DNA of 64,000 bases from Pogostemon cablin. Lineage: Eukaryota; Streptophyta; Magnoliopsida; Lamiales; Lamiaceae. The stretch spans positions 26,712,981 to 26,776,980 of the forward strand of contig CM042979.1 in NCBI GenBank assembly GCA_023678885.1, in the 5' to 3' direction. Made by a program: the position numbers and the translations under genes. The notes under the pieces are model-generated. The model saw only the letters and a program-made list of their open reading frames with translations, was not told the origin of the DNA and did not search any database. Positions 11,724-22,670 of the stretch are shown here, in pieces (the stretch's first letter is position 1; every line of letters begins with the position of its first letter).

Positions 11724-13998
11724 ATGGCAATTTCTCCATCTTTTGTATTATTTGCGCTTCCCTTTCTGTTTTTTGTTGTTGTTCTTCCTCCCCTTATGGC
11801 GGTGGATTCGCGATCCTTCTAAGAATTTCTCAGTTTCGAGGAAGAGGAAGAAGCTAGTAATACTAGAGCTCCTTCTATCATACCCGTGATGCGGAGTGGG
11901 CATCGTTCTGTTCCTCCGCCTCCACGTTATGAGATTCCTCAGGAGCCTGTTCTTCAAGGGGAAGGTTCATCGCGACGGCGCGTAGTTCCTAAGACTAAAA
12001 GTCAAACCTTTCCATCCTTCATTAACCCGAAAGATTCTGCTGGCCCTAATAGCACAAGTCATCCTTCCAGTCGGGGCCGCACGATGACTGATTCTACTCT
12101 GCGAGGTTATCCTACCAGTATGCGGGATGAGGATGTGGATGGGTCTTCGCTTTATACAGTTATCCTGGAATCGAGTTTGACACGCCTGGGTTACGCGAAC
12201 GTCCCTAGGGCGGTGAGTCTAATCACGCTGTCTTTAATACGGGTATGTTTGCTGCCGGCATCAGGTTACCTCTGGCCCACGTTATCGGGCGAATATTAAT
12301 TAATTGGGGTTTGGCCCGAATACAGATAATCTCTTCAGCTTGGGCGAACTTGATTGGTCTGCTAGTATTGCTCCATGAGAACGGATGTCCTTCTCCTTCT
12401 GCCCGGGATATCGACTACGTCTATCGTTACGTTCGCGATCCTGATTGTCATGGTCATTACTACTTACAGGTGCAGAGAGGCGTTCGTCCTATATTCAGTA
12501 GAAATTCAATCGGTGGGCAGCATTGGAGGCGCCAGTGGTTTTGGGTGCGGGGTTTTGAATGTCGTGACCCACATGGAAATTATCTGCCTGTACCGTGTGT
12601 CTTTCAGACTCCTGAATCTGGTAAGTCTTATCGTCGTCTTTTTCCTTGTGCTCTTACTGTAACTTACCGGCCTCTTTTTTCTCTTTTTTTCGATAGCCTT
12701 GCTCCGGCGACTGAGGAAGAGCTGTCCTTAGGGTTCCGCCGTGCTTTTGATACGATCAACTGCATGACTCTTTCCCGCGATGTGTTATCGCTTTGTCGGA
12801 CGACAGGCTGTCAAGAGCGAATCTTTATCAGGATCCGACTCTGGCTCCTCCGGTAAGCTTCAAAGGAAATGTAAGTGATAATTTCTCATTTTGGGATGCT
12901 GCTCTTGACGAGTATTTTTCAAATCAGGTGGTTTTTCCCTTGCCTTGGAGACCCCGTCAAGAAGCCGGTCCTAGCACGACCATGGCCAAAGATGCTTCCA
13001 CAATCGTAAGGGGTAGGACTGATCTTCATGGCATTGTAATTGTTCATGCTGACAGAACTGAGGAGACGGTGGTAAGTGCGATTCAAGGTGGATCTCTGGC
13101 CGGTGAGACGGTGCATCCTCGTTCCTTGGACAAGGGAAAAGCTCCTATGAAGGAGACTGAGGTGCGAGGAGGTGAATCGACAACTATCCTGGAAGCCAGT
13201 CGTAGAGCTAGTCGGGGCGACGACATTCGGATCAATTCGATTGAAGATCCACCTAGTGCCAGTCAGCCTCAAATTCCCCTCCCCGATTGTGATCCGACTT
13301 CCGGGGAGAAAAGGTGTGAGAACATTGCCCAACCTCATGCTCCACCGGTACGGGAGACTTTTGCCCCGGAAGGCAGCGTTGGTGGGGGTATCCCCCTAGT
13401 TGCGCTGGATGAGTTGTTATGATTGAGGAGTATGGGTGATGCTCGATTGGCTATTGAGTCAGAGCTGAGTGTCTCGGAAGCTGGCTTTGTCCCTGCTCGT
13501 TCATGGAATCCTATGATGTCTCGCTGGTTACAGAGTGCGGGGCCTTATGAAATTGGGAATGCCGTCTTGGTGAGTGTTGGGCATGCATTGACTTTTCTGT
13601 GCCACTTTTTTCTTGTGACAGAGTCCAGGCAGTCTATCCCTCCTGGAGTCGGTCTTAGCACGGGGGCCACCACCAGTGCTGAGGGGCATCCTTTTATGGC
13701 GGAGACTCGCCAAACTATGGTAGCGAAGCAACTTATTACTGCGGCTAACACTAGGGCTACGTCCTATAGAGAAAGAGCACGCATGGCCGAAAACCAGGTT
13801 CATCAGTTGGAGGTTGCACGTTACCTGGCTGAGCATGAATTGGAGCGGGAGAGAGAACGTGTTGCCCAGCTGGAGGCGGAGGTAGCATGGATGAGGAGTC
13901 TTCGTAACTTCTCAGGGGCTGGTGACGGTGCGGGCCTTAGCGGTATAGGCGGCGCAGGTCCTAGTGGTGTGGGTGGTGCGGGCCCCAGTGGTGTCTGA
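11724..13998 (+). pseudogene. Antisense extra ORF 2 of the Retand-type element
   Basis: A second degenerate plus-strand gene, antisense to pol. From ATG 11724 the frame first encodes a strongly hydrophobic N-terminus (FALPFLFFVVVLPPLM), then an in-frame TAA near 11820, and continues in the same frame into MRSGHRSVPPPPRY at 11889. A conserved block at 12250-12480 (GIRLPLAHVIGRILINWGLA, then SSAWANLIGLL and DIDYVYRYV) aligns by eye with the corresponding block of antisense ORF 1, so the two look like duplicates. An intron (GT at 12621, AG at 12695-12696, 76 bp) sits soon after it, and further GT-AG introns are plausible near 12852-12926 and 13569-13618. The C-terminus has a coiled coil (13720-13900) and ends in Gly-rich GGAGPSGV repeats. 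No function is known; the hydrophobic start could be a signal or membrane segment. Confidence 0.7.
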
Positions 13999-14159
13999 TG
14001 GAGGCTCCTCTTTATTTTATGTTTTCTCTTTTGCTGTAAATTTTATTTTAACATTGTGGTGGCATGTGATGTGTATTTTCATGCACTCTTTATTATGGCT
14101 TTATGACTCTGTAGCATTAACTTTACAATTTATGCACATAGGAATTTCACTGACTATGC

Positions 14160-15283
14160 TTAAGCATAGAAACGTTTTAAATTTTGTATCTTCCACGGAT
14201 GCTTGATGCCTTCGCCACTGAGCTCACTTAGTTCATACGCCCCATTACCCAAATTCCTTTTTATTACGTATGGGCCTTCCCAGTTTGCTCCGAACACTCC
14301 GCCTGGTTGGCATATCTTCCTCATCACCAAATTTCCAACTGTGAAATCCCTATTGTGTACCTTTTTGTTGTATTGGGATTCTAGTCTTGATTTGTATATC
14401 GCATGTCTCTCCGCTGCATGTAGTCGAAGCTCCTCCAACAAGTCCAAGTTGAGTTTGGTGGCTTCTGAATTGGTTTTTCCTCATTTTTGGGATACACGAA
14501 ATATGGGGCAACCTACTTCTGCTGGTATGACTGCTTCCGTTCTGTATGTTAACGAGAAGGGAGTCTCTCTGGTTGACGTTCTGGCGGTGGTGCGGTACGA
14601 CCAGAGAACACCAGGCAGTTGTGAGGCCCAATTTTTCTTGAGGCTCTCCAGTCTGGTTTTGAGGGTATGTTTAATTATTTTATTAACCGCCTCAACTTGT
14701 CCATTCGACTGGGGGTGGTAAGGTGTTGAGAACAACTTTCTTATCCCTAGCCCATCACAAATTTTTTAAGTTACATGCCTTCAAATTATTTCCCATTATC
14801 CGTCACAATTGCATTGGGTATTCCAAAGTGACAAACGATGTTTTTCTATATGAAGGCTATCATGTTAACCTCATTAATTATGGCTAACGATTCTGCTTCT
14901 GCCCATTTCGAGAATTAGTCGACCGCCACTACGGCGTACTTGACGTCTCCTCTAACGGGCGGAAATGGGCCTATCAGATCGATTCCCCACTTGGCAAAAG
15001 GCCAATGTGCTGCCGTTGTGATAAATTCTGTAGAAGGAGCTCTGATTATGGGAGAATAAATCTGACAACTTTTACATGCTTTGGCGTATTCGATAACATC
15101 CCTTCTAAGAGTGGGCCAGAAATATCCTTGTCGAATTACCTTCAACGCCAGTGCATGTCCTCCCGAGTGATTCCCGCAGACTCCTTCGTGAACTTCCATC
15201 AACACTTTGGTGGCTTCCGCTTTATTCAAGTACCTTAGTAGCGGCATTAGGTATCCTTTCTTATATAACACATCATTTATCAA
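14160..15283 (-). pseudogene. Gypsy integrase region, broken
   Basis: The minus-strand integrase of the Retand-type element in fragments. At 15283-14915 is the zinc-binding module (HEGVCGNHSGGHALALKV then CKSCQ, an HHCC finger) running into the catalytic core start (KWGIDLIGPFPP). At 14735-14481 is the core end (TPYHPQSNGQVEAVNKIIKH with the expected catalytic glutamate). At 14447-14160 is the C-terminal region (VGNLVMRK, WEGPYVIK). Stops and frameshifts separate the pieces around 14740-14915, so no full-length product is possible. Confidence 0.88.
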
Positions 15284-15304
15284 TGTATACCTGAAGGCTC
15301 AGAG

Positions 15305-15841
15305 CTACAGTCGCTTCGCTTCCGCCTTGTCCTCTGGTTCCTCTCTTTCTTTCAGGAAAGCCTTAATGGGAGTCATCCATGTCTTCTCCTCGCTGACTTG
15401 CCAAATCGCCTGGTCATTTGGGACTTCTTGGTTTACTATGCTGATGCTTCCTAGTCGCTCGGCATTTTCCAAGGTTGCTAAATGAGCTAACGCATCTGCT
15501 TGGGTGTTCCGCAGTCTAGGGACTAGCGTGATATAGGCGTGATCGAATTTTTGGATCATGTCTGCCACTAGCTTGCGGTATCCGACCAACTGTTGGTCTT
15601 TTGCTTCGTAGTCTCCTCTTATTTGGTTGACCATTAATTCTGAGTCGCTGTAGATCATTACTCTCTTCACCCCGATTGTCAATGCCATTCTCATGCCGGA
15701 TAGTAGAGCTTCATATTTGGCTTCGTTGTTAGTTGCTGGGAATCCAAACCTGATGGCTGAACAAAATATCTCTTCGGTGGGGCTGGTGAGTACTATGCTG
15801 GCTCCGAAGGCGTAAGTCGTAGATGATCCATCTACCGACAT
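15305..15841 (-). pseudogene. Second (archaeal-type) RNase H domain
   Basis: An uninterrupted 178-codon segment on the minus strand. It carries DGSSTTYAFGASIVL, NNEAKYEALLSGM (acidic E), YSDSELMVNQI (acidic D) and TQADALAHLA (acidic D), the arrangement of a type-I archaeal-like RNase H. Tat-lineage Ty3/gypsy elements carry this extra RNase H downstream of the usual RT-RNase H, so this domain supports the lineage call. It degrades RNA in RNA:DNA hybrids during reverse transcription. Confidence 0.85.
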
Positions 15842-15844
15842 TTG

Positions 15845-17056
15845 TCAGGGTCTGTCGGTCACCTTTCCTGGTAAAGTGGGGATAGTGAGTTCTGCAATCT
15901 TGGCAAGGGCTTGTGCCTTGATTTCCAGTCGGGGCACGTACTTAATATCGAATTGACTTAATTCCACTGCCCATTTCATTAGTCTTCCTGCTACGTCTAG
16001 TTTTGAGAGCACTTGCCTTAGTGGAAAAGATGTTACCACCTCGATTGAATGTCCCAAAAAATATGGCCTCAGTTTCCGTGCGCTCATTACCAGGGCGTAA
16101 GCAAGTTTCTCAACTGCAGGATACCTGAGTTCAACATCATGGAGCATTTGACTCACGTAGTATATTGGCTCCTGTTGCTTTCTCTGAGTCCGAACCAGTA
16201 CCGCACTTAATGCGGACTCAGAAGCAGCTAGGTATAGGCTGAGAGGCTCACCCGGCTACGGTTTGGACAAGGTTTGTTTTTTAGCCAATGTGTCTTTTAA
16301 TTCTTCAAAAACCTTTTTAGCAGCGGGCGTCCAGTCGAACTTTTCTTTTTTGATCACATCCATCAAGGGTTTGCATTTGTCAGATGCTCTAGGTAGGAAA
16401 CGACTGAGAGACGCAATTCTTCCGGCTAGCCTTTGTACTCCTTTTGAGTGTTTTGGAGGCTCCATGTCTTGTATGGCTTTCACCTTATCTGGGTGCCTCT
16501 ATTCCTCTCTTGCTCACCATGTATCCGAGGAATTTTCCGGCGGATACCCCGAACGTGCTTTTTTTAGGTTGAGCTTCATTCCATATTGTCGTAGAGTGTC
16601 AAATGCTTTTCTCAGGTGGCGCACATGATCATTTGTATCTACACTCTTAACCAGCTTGTCGTCCACATATACCTCCATGGTCTTTCCTAGTTCCTCTCGG
16701 AACATCATGTTCACCAATCTCTGGTACGTGTCGCCTGTATTTTTCAATCCGAATGGCATCATTACCCAGCACAGTAGATTCTTTTTGGTGTAGAAAGCCA
16801 TTCTTTCCACATCATCTGGGTGCATAGGAATCTGATGATAGCCAGAGTATGCATCCATGAAACTCATCAGCTCGTGGCCGGCCGTGGCGTCCACCATTTG
16901 ATCAATATGTGGTAGTGGGAAACTATCCTTCGGGCATGCTTTATTGAGGTCTATAAAGTCGATACATAATCTCCACGACTTGTTTGCCTTTTGCACTAGT
17001 ATTGGGTTGGCTACCCAGGCGGGAAACAGCGCCTCTCTCACCAAAATTTTCGCCAA
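15845..17056 (-). pseudogene. Gypsy reverse transcriptase and RNase H, broken
   Basis: Minus-strand RT begins near 17056 with WVANPILVQKANKSWRLCID and DLNKACPKDSFPLPHID. It has the polymerase motif YVDD (in MEVYVDDKLVKS) and the conserved FMDAYSGYHQI and MPFGLKN blocks. A frameshift follows near 16520. The connection and first RNase H continue at 16483-16256 (GRIASLSRFLPR, FDWTPAAKKVFEELK) and 16156-15845 (RYPAVEKLAYALVMSARKL, FDIKYVPR). The pieces are in order but in different frames, so the enzyme is dead. Confidence 0.88.
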
Positions 17057-17152
17057 TAATTTTCTAGCTTCCGCCTTAATGATTTCATATTTTTCGGGGC
17101 TCTACTTCCTTTTCTTCTGTTCTACAGAGCGATAGGATGGGTTTGTGTTAAG

Positions 17153-17806
17153 TCAGTGGCATGCATGTTTCAGATCTATCCCCTGGATGTCGCTGGATGT
17201 CCAGACGAACACGTCCAAGTTGGACTTTAGAAATTCAATCAGAGCCGTTCGATGGGGATCTTTTAGTTGTGATCCGATATACAACTCCAAGTCCGGGTTA
17301 CTTGGCTCCATCCTTATTGCTTTGGTTTTTTTGGCCATTTCCCCCCTTTTCTTTTTCTTATCTGACTTTGGATCTTCGTCGGTTATTGAGGGTAGATTGA
17401 CTCCATGGGCATTGAAAGGTCGGAACCTTTGGCCATCCCCTGCCGTCAAGTCACCGAGCGGCAGAACCTCGTCCTGATTTGCTTCCTCTTCATGATCTTG
17501 TTGTTCCATCATCATCAAATGGAAACTTGGGTAGTGGTAGTTGAGCCCGTCTCCTTTTTCGATGAATGAACACTCTCTGGCTTTCCTTTGGCTATCTCTA
17601 ACGGTGCTGACTCGACCATCGGTGGTTACGAATTTTATGCATTGGTGTAATGTGGATGGGACAGAGTTAAATTGATGAATGAACGTCCGTCCTAAGATGC
17701 AGTTGTAGGGTGATAGGAGATCTACCACTTTGAACCCAAGGACGTGTTGAGCTCTTACCATCTGTTTCTCATCTATTATTTGGACTGATAGGTCTGTTTG
17801 CATCAA
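17153..17806 (-). pseudogene. Gypsy protease/linker region
   Basis: A 217-codon open stretch on the minus strand that includes LSPYNCILGRTFIHQFNSVP, the conserved C-terminal part of the retroviral-type aspartic protease in Tat gypsy elements. It continues into the protease-RT linker (SDIQGIDLKHACH). The active-site D-T/S-G part would lie upstream, around 17810-17950, where the frame is broken. I cannot confirm it. Confidence 0.7.
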
Positions 17807-17953
17807 GGGGGTAGTGACGGCATTACCGAACCCTCAAATCTCATCGCCGCATGGAGACATCTTGTGGTGAGAGAGTCCTCCTATGGCTTCGAATCCCCCT
17901 TGCCCCTGAGGGTGGGCTGGTCTATTAGGTCGTTCGGTTATAGCCTGGGGTTG

Positions 17954-19559
17954 TTATTTTCTTCTTTTCGGGCCAGCCACCAGTCGATCTAGCTTTCCAT
18001 CCTCGAATAGTCTGATGAGTTCGATCAACAGATCTCGGCATTTTTTGGTGTCGTGGCCGATGGATTTGTGGTATTTGCAGAATTTTTTCTTATTTAGCTT
18101 AGTCGGATCTGCACGTATCCTAGGCGGGAGAATCAGCAGGTTGGTATCTTGTATCTTGCTGAATATCTCCTCGGGTGTAAGTTCAAGCAACTCTGTGATC
18201 TCCTGAATTTGGTCATCGTCAGGGAATGGCTTGAAAGAAGAGGGAGCCTTGTAATCCTTCTCCACTTTCTTCCTCTTCTTGTCGCCTTCTTTAGGATCGA
18301 CTCTTGACTTCTTATATTCTTCGAGAATTTTCTCACTGTGGATGAATGCTTGAGCTGCGGCCATGAAAGCCGCGTAGCTATTTGGCAATTTCTGCTGGCA
18401 GCTAGTCCACATAGGAGATCCTGAGAGTAAGGCGGTGGTTGCTAAAATGGTTGACATTTCGTCCGACACTTCTTTCTTGTTGGCGCGCTGCTCGTTGAAT
18501 CTCTTCATAAAGTCCTTCAAAGATTCCTTCGGGCCTTGCCGTAGACAAGCTAATTTTTGCTTGGGCTTCTTTCCTTGTCCCAGATAGGCGAAGTGGCACG
18601 AGAAGGCCATGGCGAGTTGTGACCAAGAGTCAATAGAGTTAGCAGGAAGTGACTCGAACCACGCGTGCGCCTTGTCCCCCAATGTTAAAGGAAACATCTT
18701 ACACCGATCCTCTTCTGAGCACCCTTGCGCTAGCATCCACCCAAAATATTAAAGTGGGAGATTGGGCTGAATTCGCCGGCGTATTGGGGGATCTGAGGGA
18801 TTCGTATTTTTTTCATGGTGGGGGCCATAATCACTCTGTGAGTGAATGGGGACCTCCCCGATTCCGGGTCAGGGATACCATGGAGTCCGGCGTCATTTCT
18901 TCTTTCCATTTGGTCGAGTCGTCTCCTCAGCGCGTTGATTTTCTCATCATACTGCTGCTTGAGTTGGGAAACAGGGTCGTCTCCTGTGCTTTCCCCCACT
19001 TGCTCATGTCGAGTCTTCGTATGATCTGATCCCAGTCTATCTTTTGCGCTTACGTATCCAGTCGTGTGAGCGGGGGAATGGCTGCGGCCGAGTTGGCCCG
19101 AGACGCCATCTTTCTCAGCTCGCGTCCTTCGTCTACCACTTTCTGGGCCTTTCTTGGTTCATTAAACGTATCCTTTTGGGTCATTCGTTCATGTACCGAC
19201 TTCCGAGGTGGAATTCGTTCATATCGCCACTCGTTCATCTGTTCTGCTAAATTTTCTTCGAGGCTAAAACTGAGTCTTCGACTGGCAGTCGTCGCTCGCT
19301 TTTCTTTCATCTGTTTGAGAAGGTCAAAGTACTTTTGCCGGAAATCGGTCTGTGGATCGTCTTCTTCCGGGTTCGTGTTGTGCGGTGGAACTTCCTTTTC
19401 CACGGTCCGGAGGAGGTTAGGGTCCTCCGGACGGCGTCGACTGGTGGTCGCATCGGCCCTACTAGGAGTGGCTTCGTCTTGCTCATCCACTATTTTTACG
19501 TATAGTTGAGTCAGGGCAAACTGAAGAAAGTAGTCATCCTGAAGATCGAAGGCCACCAA
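17954..19559 (-). pseudogene. Gypsy gag, broken
   Basis: The minus-strand gag of the Retand-type element. The N-terminal segment (19559-19050) is charged and helical. The next segment, near 18999-18730, has a short coiled coil and ends KIRIPQIPQYAGEFSP. The capsid-like domain (18736-17954) contains FPLTLGDKAHAWFESLPANS and LACLRQGPKESLKDFMKRFN, the Retrotrans_gag signature. A non-standard zinc-binding motif, CKYHKSIGHDTKKCRDL, follows. At least two frameshifts separate the pieces. The first apparent start is a TTG codon, so the true initiation site is unclear. Confidence 0.85.
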
Positions 19560-19602
19560 CAGTGCGTGCGGGCAGCGCGCCCCCTCTTTCTCTAGCGCTA
19601 AA

Positions 19603-20083
19603 TGTCGCTCGTCAAATTTTTATCTCTTCCTAATGATGGATTAATGTGGCTGTTATGGGAAGAAGAGGCATTAATCTGAGCAAAGCTAACATAAAAGAGA
19701 GATTTGCCCCTTAGGCGTGCTCGTGTCTTTTTCCGGGGGTGAAGGGATGATTGTATTGCGATGGGATTTTTTCATGTTTATACTGGATAATCTGACGTCA
19801 CCCGTATCTGGACAAGTTGACAGATTATCGTGTACAGTGCGAGCATTAAATGCATTTTAGCCTCATGTGATTTATCTGTAGGATACGATCTAAGATATTC
19901 CCTACGCGTGTATCTTGGAGCAGATTCTGCGTATTTGAGGCAATTGGGCCAAGTGGCCTATTTGGCTTAGTCAGGCGGAGCCTCTTTGCATTTGGCCGGG
20001 AGGCTCGTGGGCTCCTAATGGAAAACTGGGCTGGCGGGCTCAATATATGAACAGGTGAAAGGCCCACCCTCCGAATTTATACC
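19603..20083 (-). repeat. 5' LTR of the Retand-type element
   Basis: 481 bp, matching 7967-8427 except for scattered substitutions and a segment near 19915-19935 absent from the other LTR. On the minus strand it is followed at once by TTTAGCGCTAGAGAAAG (plus 19586-19602), the position of the primer-binding site. I cannot name the tRNA. Confidence 0.85.
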
Positions 20084-21094
20084 ACACCCACCACCCTATT
20101 TAACCTATAAATAAATATTGTGGAAGGTAAATTAGAATTTCTACTCCCACTTGTGGGAGCACCGTGGCACATTTTAATAATGATATTATAATTTTGAGTC
20201 TAACTACAGTGCACATGTGGCACCGATGTATTTGGATAATCTCAGTCGTTAGATCAATTTTCTATTTAATTCTCATCACTCATTAAAATAAAATAATTAA
20301 AAATAAATTAATAACTACCCACCACCCCTCTATTTTACCTTATAAATCTACAGGTGTTCCGGTGCTTCCGTCGTCGACCTTGGCATTAGACCACTATCTA
20401 TGTATGTATTTTCAGCCTGGACTCTCGAATCTTTTGCTTCTCGGGTGGTGGCGAACAATGGTGCTTGCGCTGCACAATAGGATGACCCTATAATTTGTTC
20501 ACTAGTTATGTTATAAGGTATCAATTTCATAAAATATTATAATTTTCTTATTGTCTCAGGGAAATTTTCTCATTAGATCACGGAATTTTTACACATTGGA
20601 TTGTTTCACACACGTTTTGCCAAACAAAAACATGTTATACCGATATCGTCCCTATCATTAATAAGAAGGTAGTTTGGTAAAGAAAACTATTGTACCACCT
20701 ATATAGCATAAGAGTTAGTCTTTCTAGAGTTTGTATTTTGTAACACAATTAAAAAGTGATTTAAACTGCATCCTATAGCCGATAAGTAGAGTTATTAAAG
20801 TTAATAGTTCAGCCTAAATAGCTCTCAAAAAATCAAGATTAGGGCCATATTTTTCAAGCTTGGCCGTGGGCTAATACGGTTGGCCATAGGACTATTTATT
20901 TTTTCCTTTTTCTGCATATTGTTCCTCTTATCTCCCTATCTCACCTTCTCATTTCTACTCTCCTCTCTTCTCCCTTGAGCTTTACCCAATTTTTCTTACT
21001 GATATAGTGACAGCTGTGATATTTTTTCATATTTCTTTTCATTTTCCCATCTCTCCCCCATTCCTCTCTTGTGTTCTCTCTTTTCACTTTCCTG
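20084..21094. other. Displaced UGT promoter remnant, then unassigned DNA
   Basis: Around 20106-20132 the sequence TGTGGAAGGTAAATTAGAAT followed by TTCTAC closely matches the region just upstream of the TATA box of the intact UGT and its ghost (around 46017-46040 and 53345-53370). A TATA-like TTTATAGG sits beside it on the minus strand. I read this as the promoter of UGT copy 1, cut off by the retroelement. From 20160 to 21094 I see no gene; the short open stretch near 20348-20530 has no recognisable domain. Confidence 0.5.
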
Positions 21095-21389
21095 CTCCCT
21101 CCGTCGCAAGAATACATTCGCACTTTCCATTTTCATCCGTCCCAAGAATACATTCACCCCATAAAAATGAAAACAATACACAATATTAATAACCTTACAA
21201 TACTACAATATTACAAAAAGACCACCTTCTTTTTACACACAATCTAGTCAAAGTCAACTATATCATACACTTTATTCTATTCAATTACCCAAAATACCCC
21301 TTCTCTTTCTTACATCACACCGCCAAAAAGTTACTTTTCTTAAACTCCGTGCCAGAGAATACGTGAATGTATTCCTGGGACGGAGGGAG
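21095..21389. repeat. Stowaway-like MITE
   Basis: CTCCCTCCGTCGC at the left and GGGACGGAGGGAG followed by TA at the right. The left flank is TG rather than TA. No ORF. Confidence 0.7.
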
Positions 21390-21405
21390 TATTGTTATAA
21401 ATATA

Positions 21406-21611
21406 TTCCCTCCATCCAAAGATAACGTACCAATTTGTTTTTTACACGTAAATTAAGTAGTATTATTATTTTATATAAAGTGGATAGTTGTATTATTAGT
21501 AAATGGTTGATATATGTGGGACCCTTTTGCTAGAAAAGGAAAATGAATATCTTTAAAATGAACGATCAACTAAAATGATAAAATGGATACCTTATCAACG
21601 AACGGAGAGAG
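21406..21611. repeat. Stowaway-like MITE
   Basis: Ends TTCCCTCCATCC and ACGGAGAGAGC, with TA next to the left end. About 206 bp. Confidence 0.6.
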
Positions 21612-21838
21612 CATTAATTTTAATCATCATAAAATTCTTGTCTTATCACTCTCACTCTCTACAAAAAATAATTAGGTTTAACTTTTAGGATTGGCCCGTT
21701 TAGATTGTAGTCCGTTAAAAATATAATTAGGTTTACCTTTTAACGGTTTATTTTAAACAGGTTTAATTAGCCGAAAATCCTAATCAAAACTTAATAGGAC
21801 TGGCCTTAATGGATTGGGATTGGCCGCCGTATAAAATA

Positions 21839-22046
21839 TTCCCTCCTTCCCGCATTAAGGCATTAATATTTATGTTTGCTTTTTCTACGTAAATTAAGAG
21901 ATCTAATATTTTAATATATAGTGAGGTAAGAGAAATAATATTTAATGTATTAGTGTTGTGTGTGGGCTTACATTGAATAATAATAAATTGTTTTGTGTGG
22001 GCCAAACTTAAAAAAAAAACTGACCCAAACCAAAATAGATAAGGGA
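21839..22046. repeat. Stowaway-like MITE
   Basis: Left end TTCCCTCCTTCCC, right end AAGGGAG followed by TA. It abuts the next MITE at 22051. Confidence 0.55.
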
Positions 22047-22050
22047 GTAC

Positions 22051-22285
22051 TCCCTCTGTCCCGTTTCAATCTTTACGTTTGTTTTTTGCACGTTGATGAA
22101 GGAGTATAATATTTTAATAGATAGTGGGTGGAAATATATAATATTTTATGTAAAGTGGGTAGATGTATTACTGTTGGATGATATATTAATTGTTTTATGT
22201 GGGTTCCATATTACAAAAAGAAAAACGTAAATATTGAAATGAGACGCGCAAAATAAAAACGTAAAGATTGAAATGAGACGGGTAT
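22051..22285. repeat. Stowaway-like MITE with an internal duplication
   Basis: Left end CTCCCTCTGTCCCG preceded by TA; right end GAGACGGG followed by TA. The motif AACGTAAA(G/T)ATTGAAATGAGACG occurs twice near the right end. Confidence 0.55.
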
Positions 22286-22661
22286 TGATTTGTTGAGTGA
22301 AATGAAAATTGGAAAGGAATTTAGAATGACCTTATTTACTCCCAATTCTGGGAGGATTAAGTGATTCCATGAAATCATGGAATTAAATCATTCCATTACA
22401 CCAAACGCCCTCCACTTCATTCCCATTCAATTCCATGGTCATGAAACCCTCCAAATTAACACCTTGTAAGTCTTTCATTAGAGTTCCTAACCAATTAAAA
22501 AATGATGGTAAGAGTTGGAATGAAATTTTATAAAATGGATAATAAGTGATAATAATATTTTAAATTTTTAAAAAATTTATATCTAATTAATTAATGAATA
22601 GTGATAATCATCCTTTTTAACATTTTTATAAACAATTTATACCATAGTTAAAAAGTCATAA
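22286..22661. other. No gene recognised
   Basis: Contains short palindromic GGAAT/ATTCC-rich sequence around 22330-22440 that may be another MITE. I cannot define its ends. Nothing coding. Confidence 0.35.
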
Positions 22662-22670
22662 TATCTTTTA

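Larger units (their letters stand above)
7967..20083 (-). mobile_element. Ty3/gypsy Tat/Retand-type retrotransposon with antisense extra genes
   Basis: A 12.1-kb LTR element on the minus strand: 5' LTR 19603-20083, gag, protease, RT, RNase H, a second RNase H, integrase (down to 14160), then about 5.7 kb of plus-strand extra ORFs, then the 3' LTR at 7967-8427. Two RNase H domains and long extra ORFs between integrase and the 3' LTR are known marks of the Tat lineage (Retand/Ogre). All reading frames are broken by stops and frameshifts, so the copy is dead. It lies upstream of UGT copy 1, separating its ATG from a promoter-like remnant at about 20097-20140. The target duplication is not clear (TCCAC left; ACCAC overlapping the right LTR end). 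Confidence 0.88.

Noticed and set aside
14203..14721. 172-codon plus-strand ORF
   Set aside because: Antisense shadow of the gypsy integrase; the minus-strand reading has clear integrase motifs.
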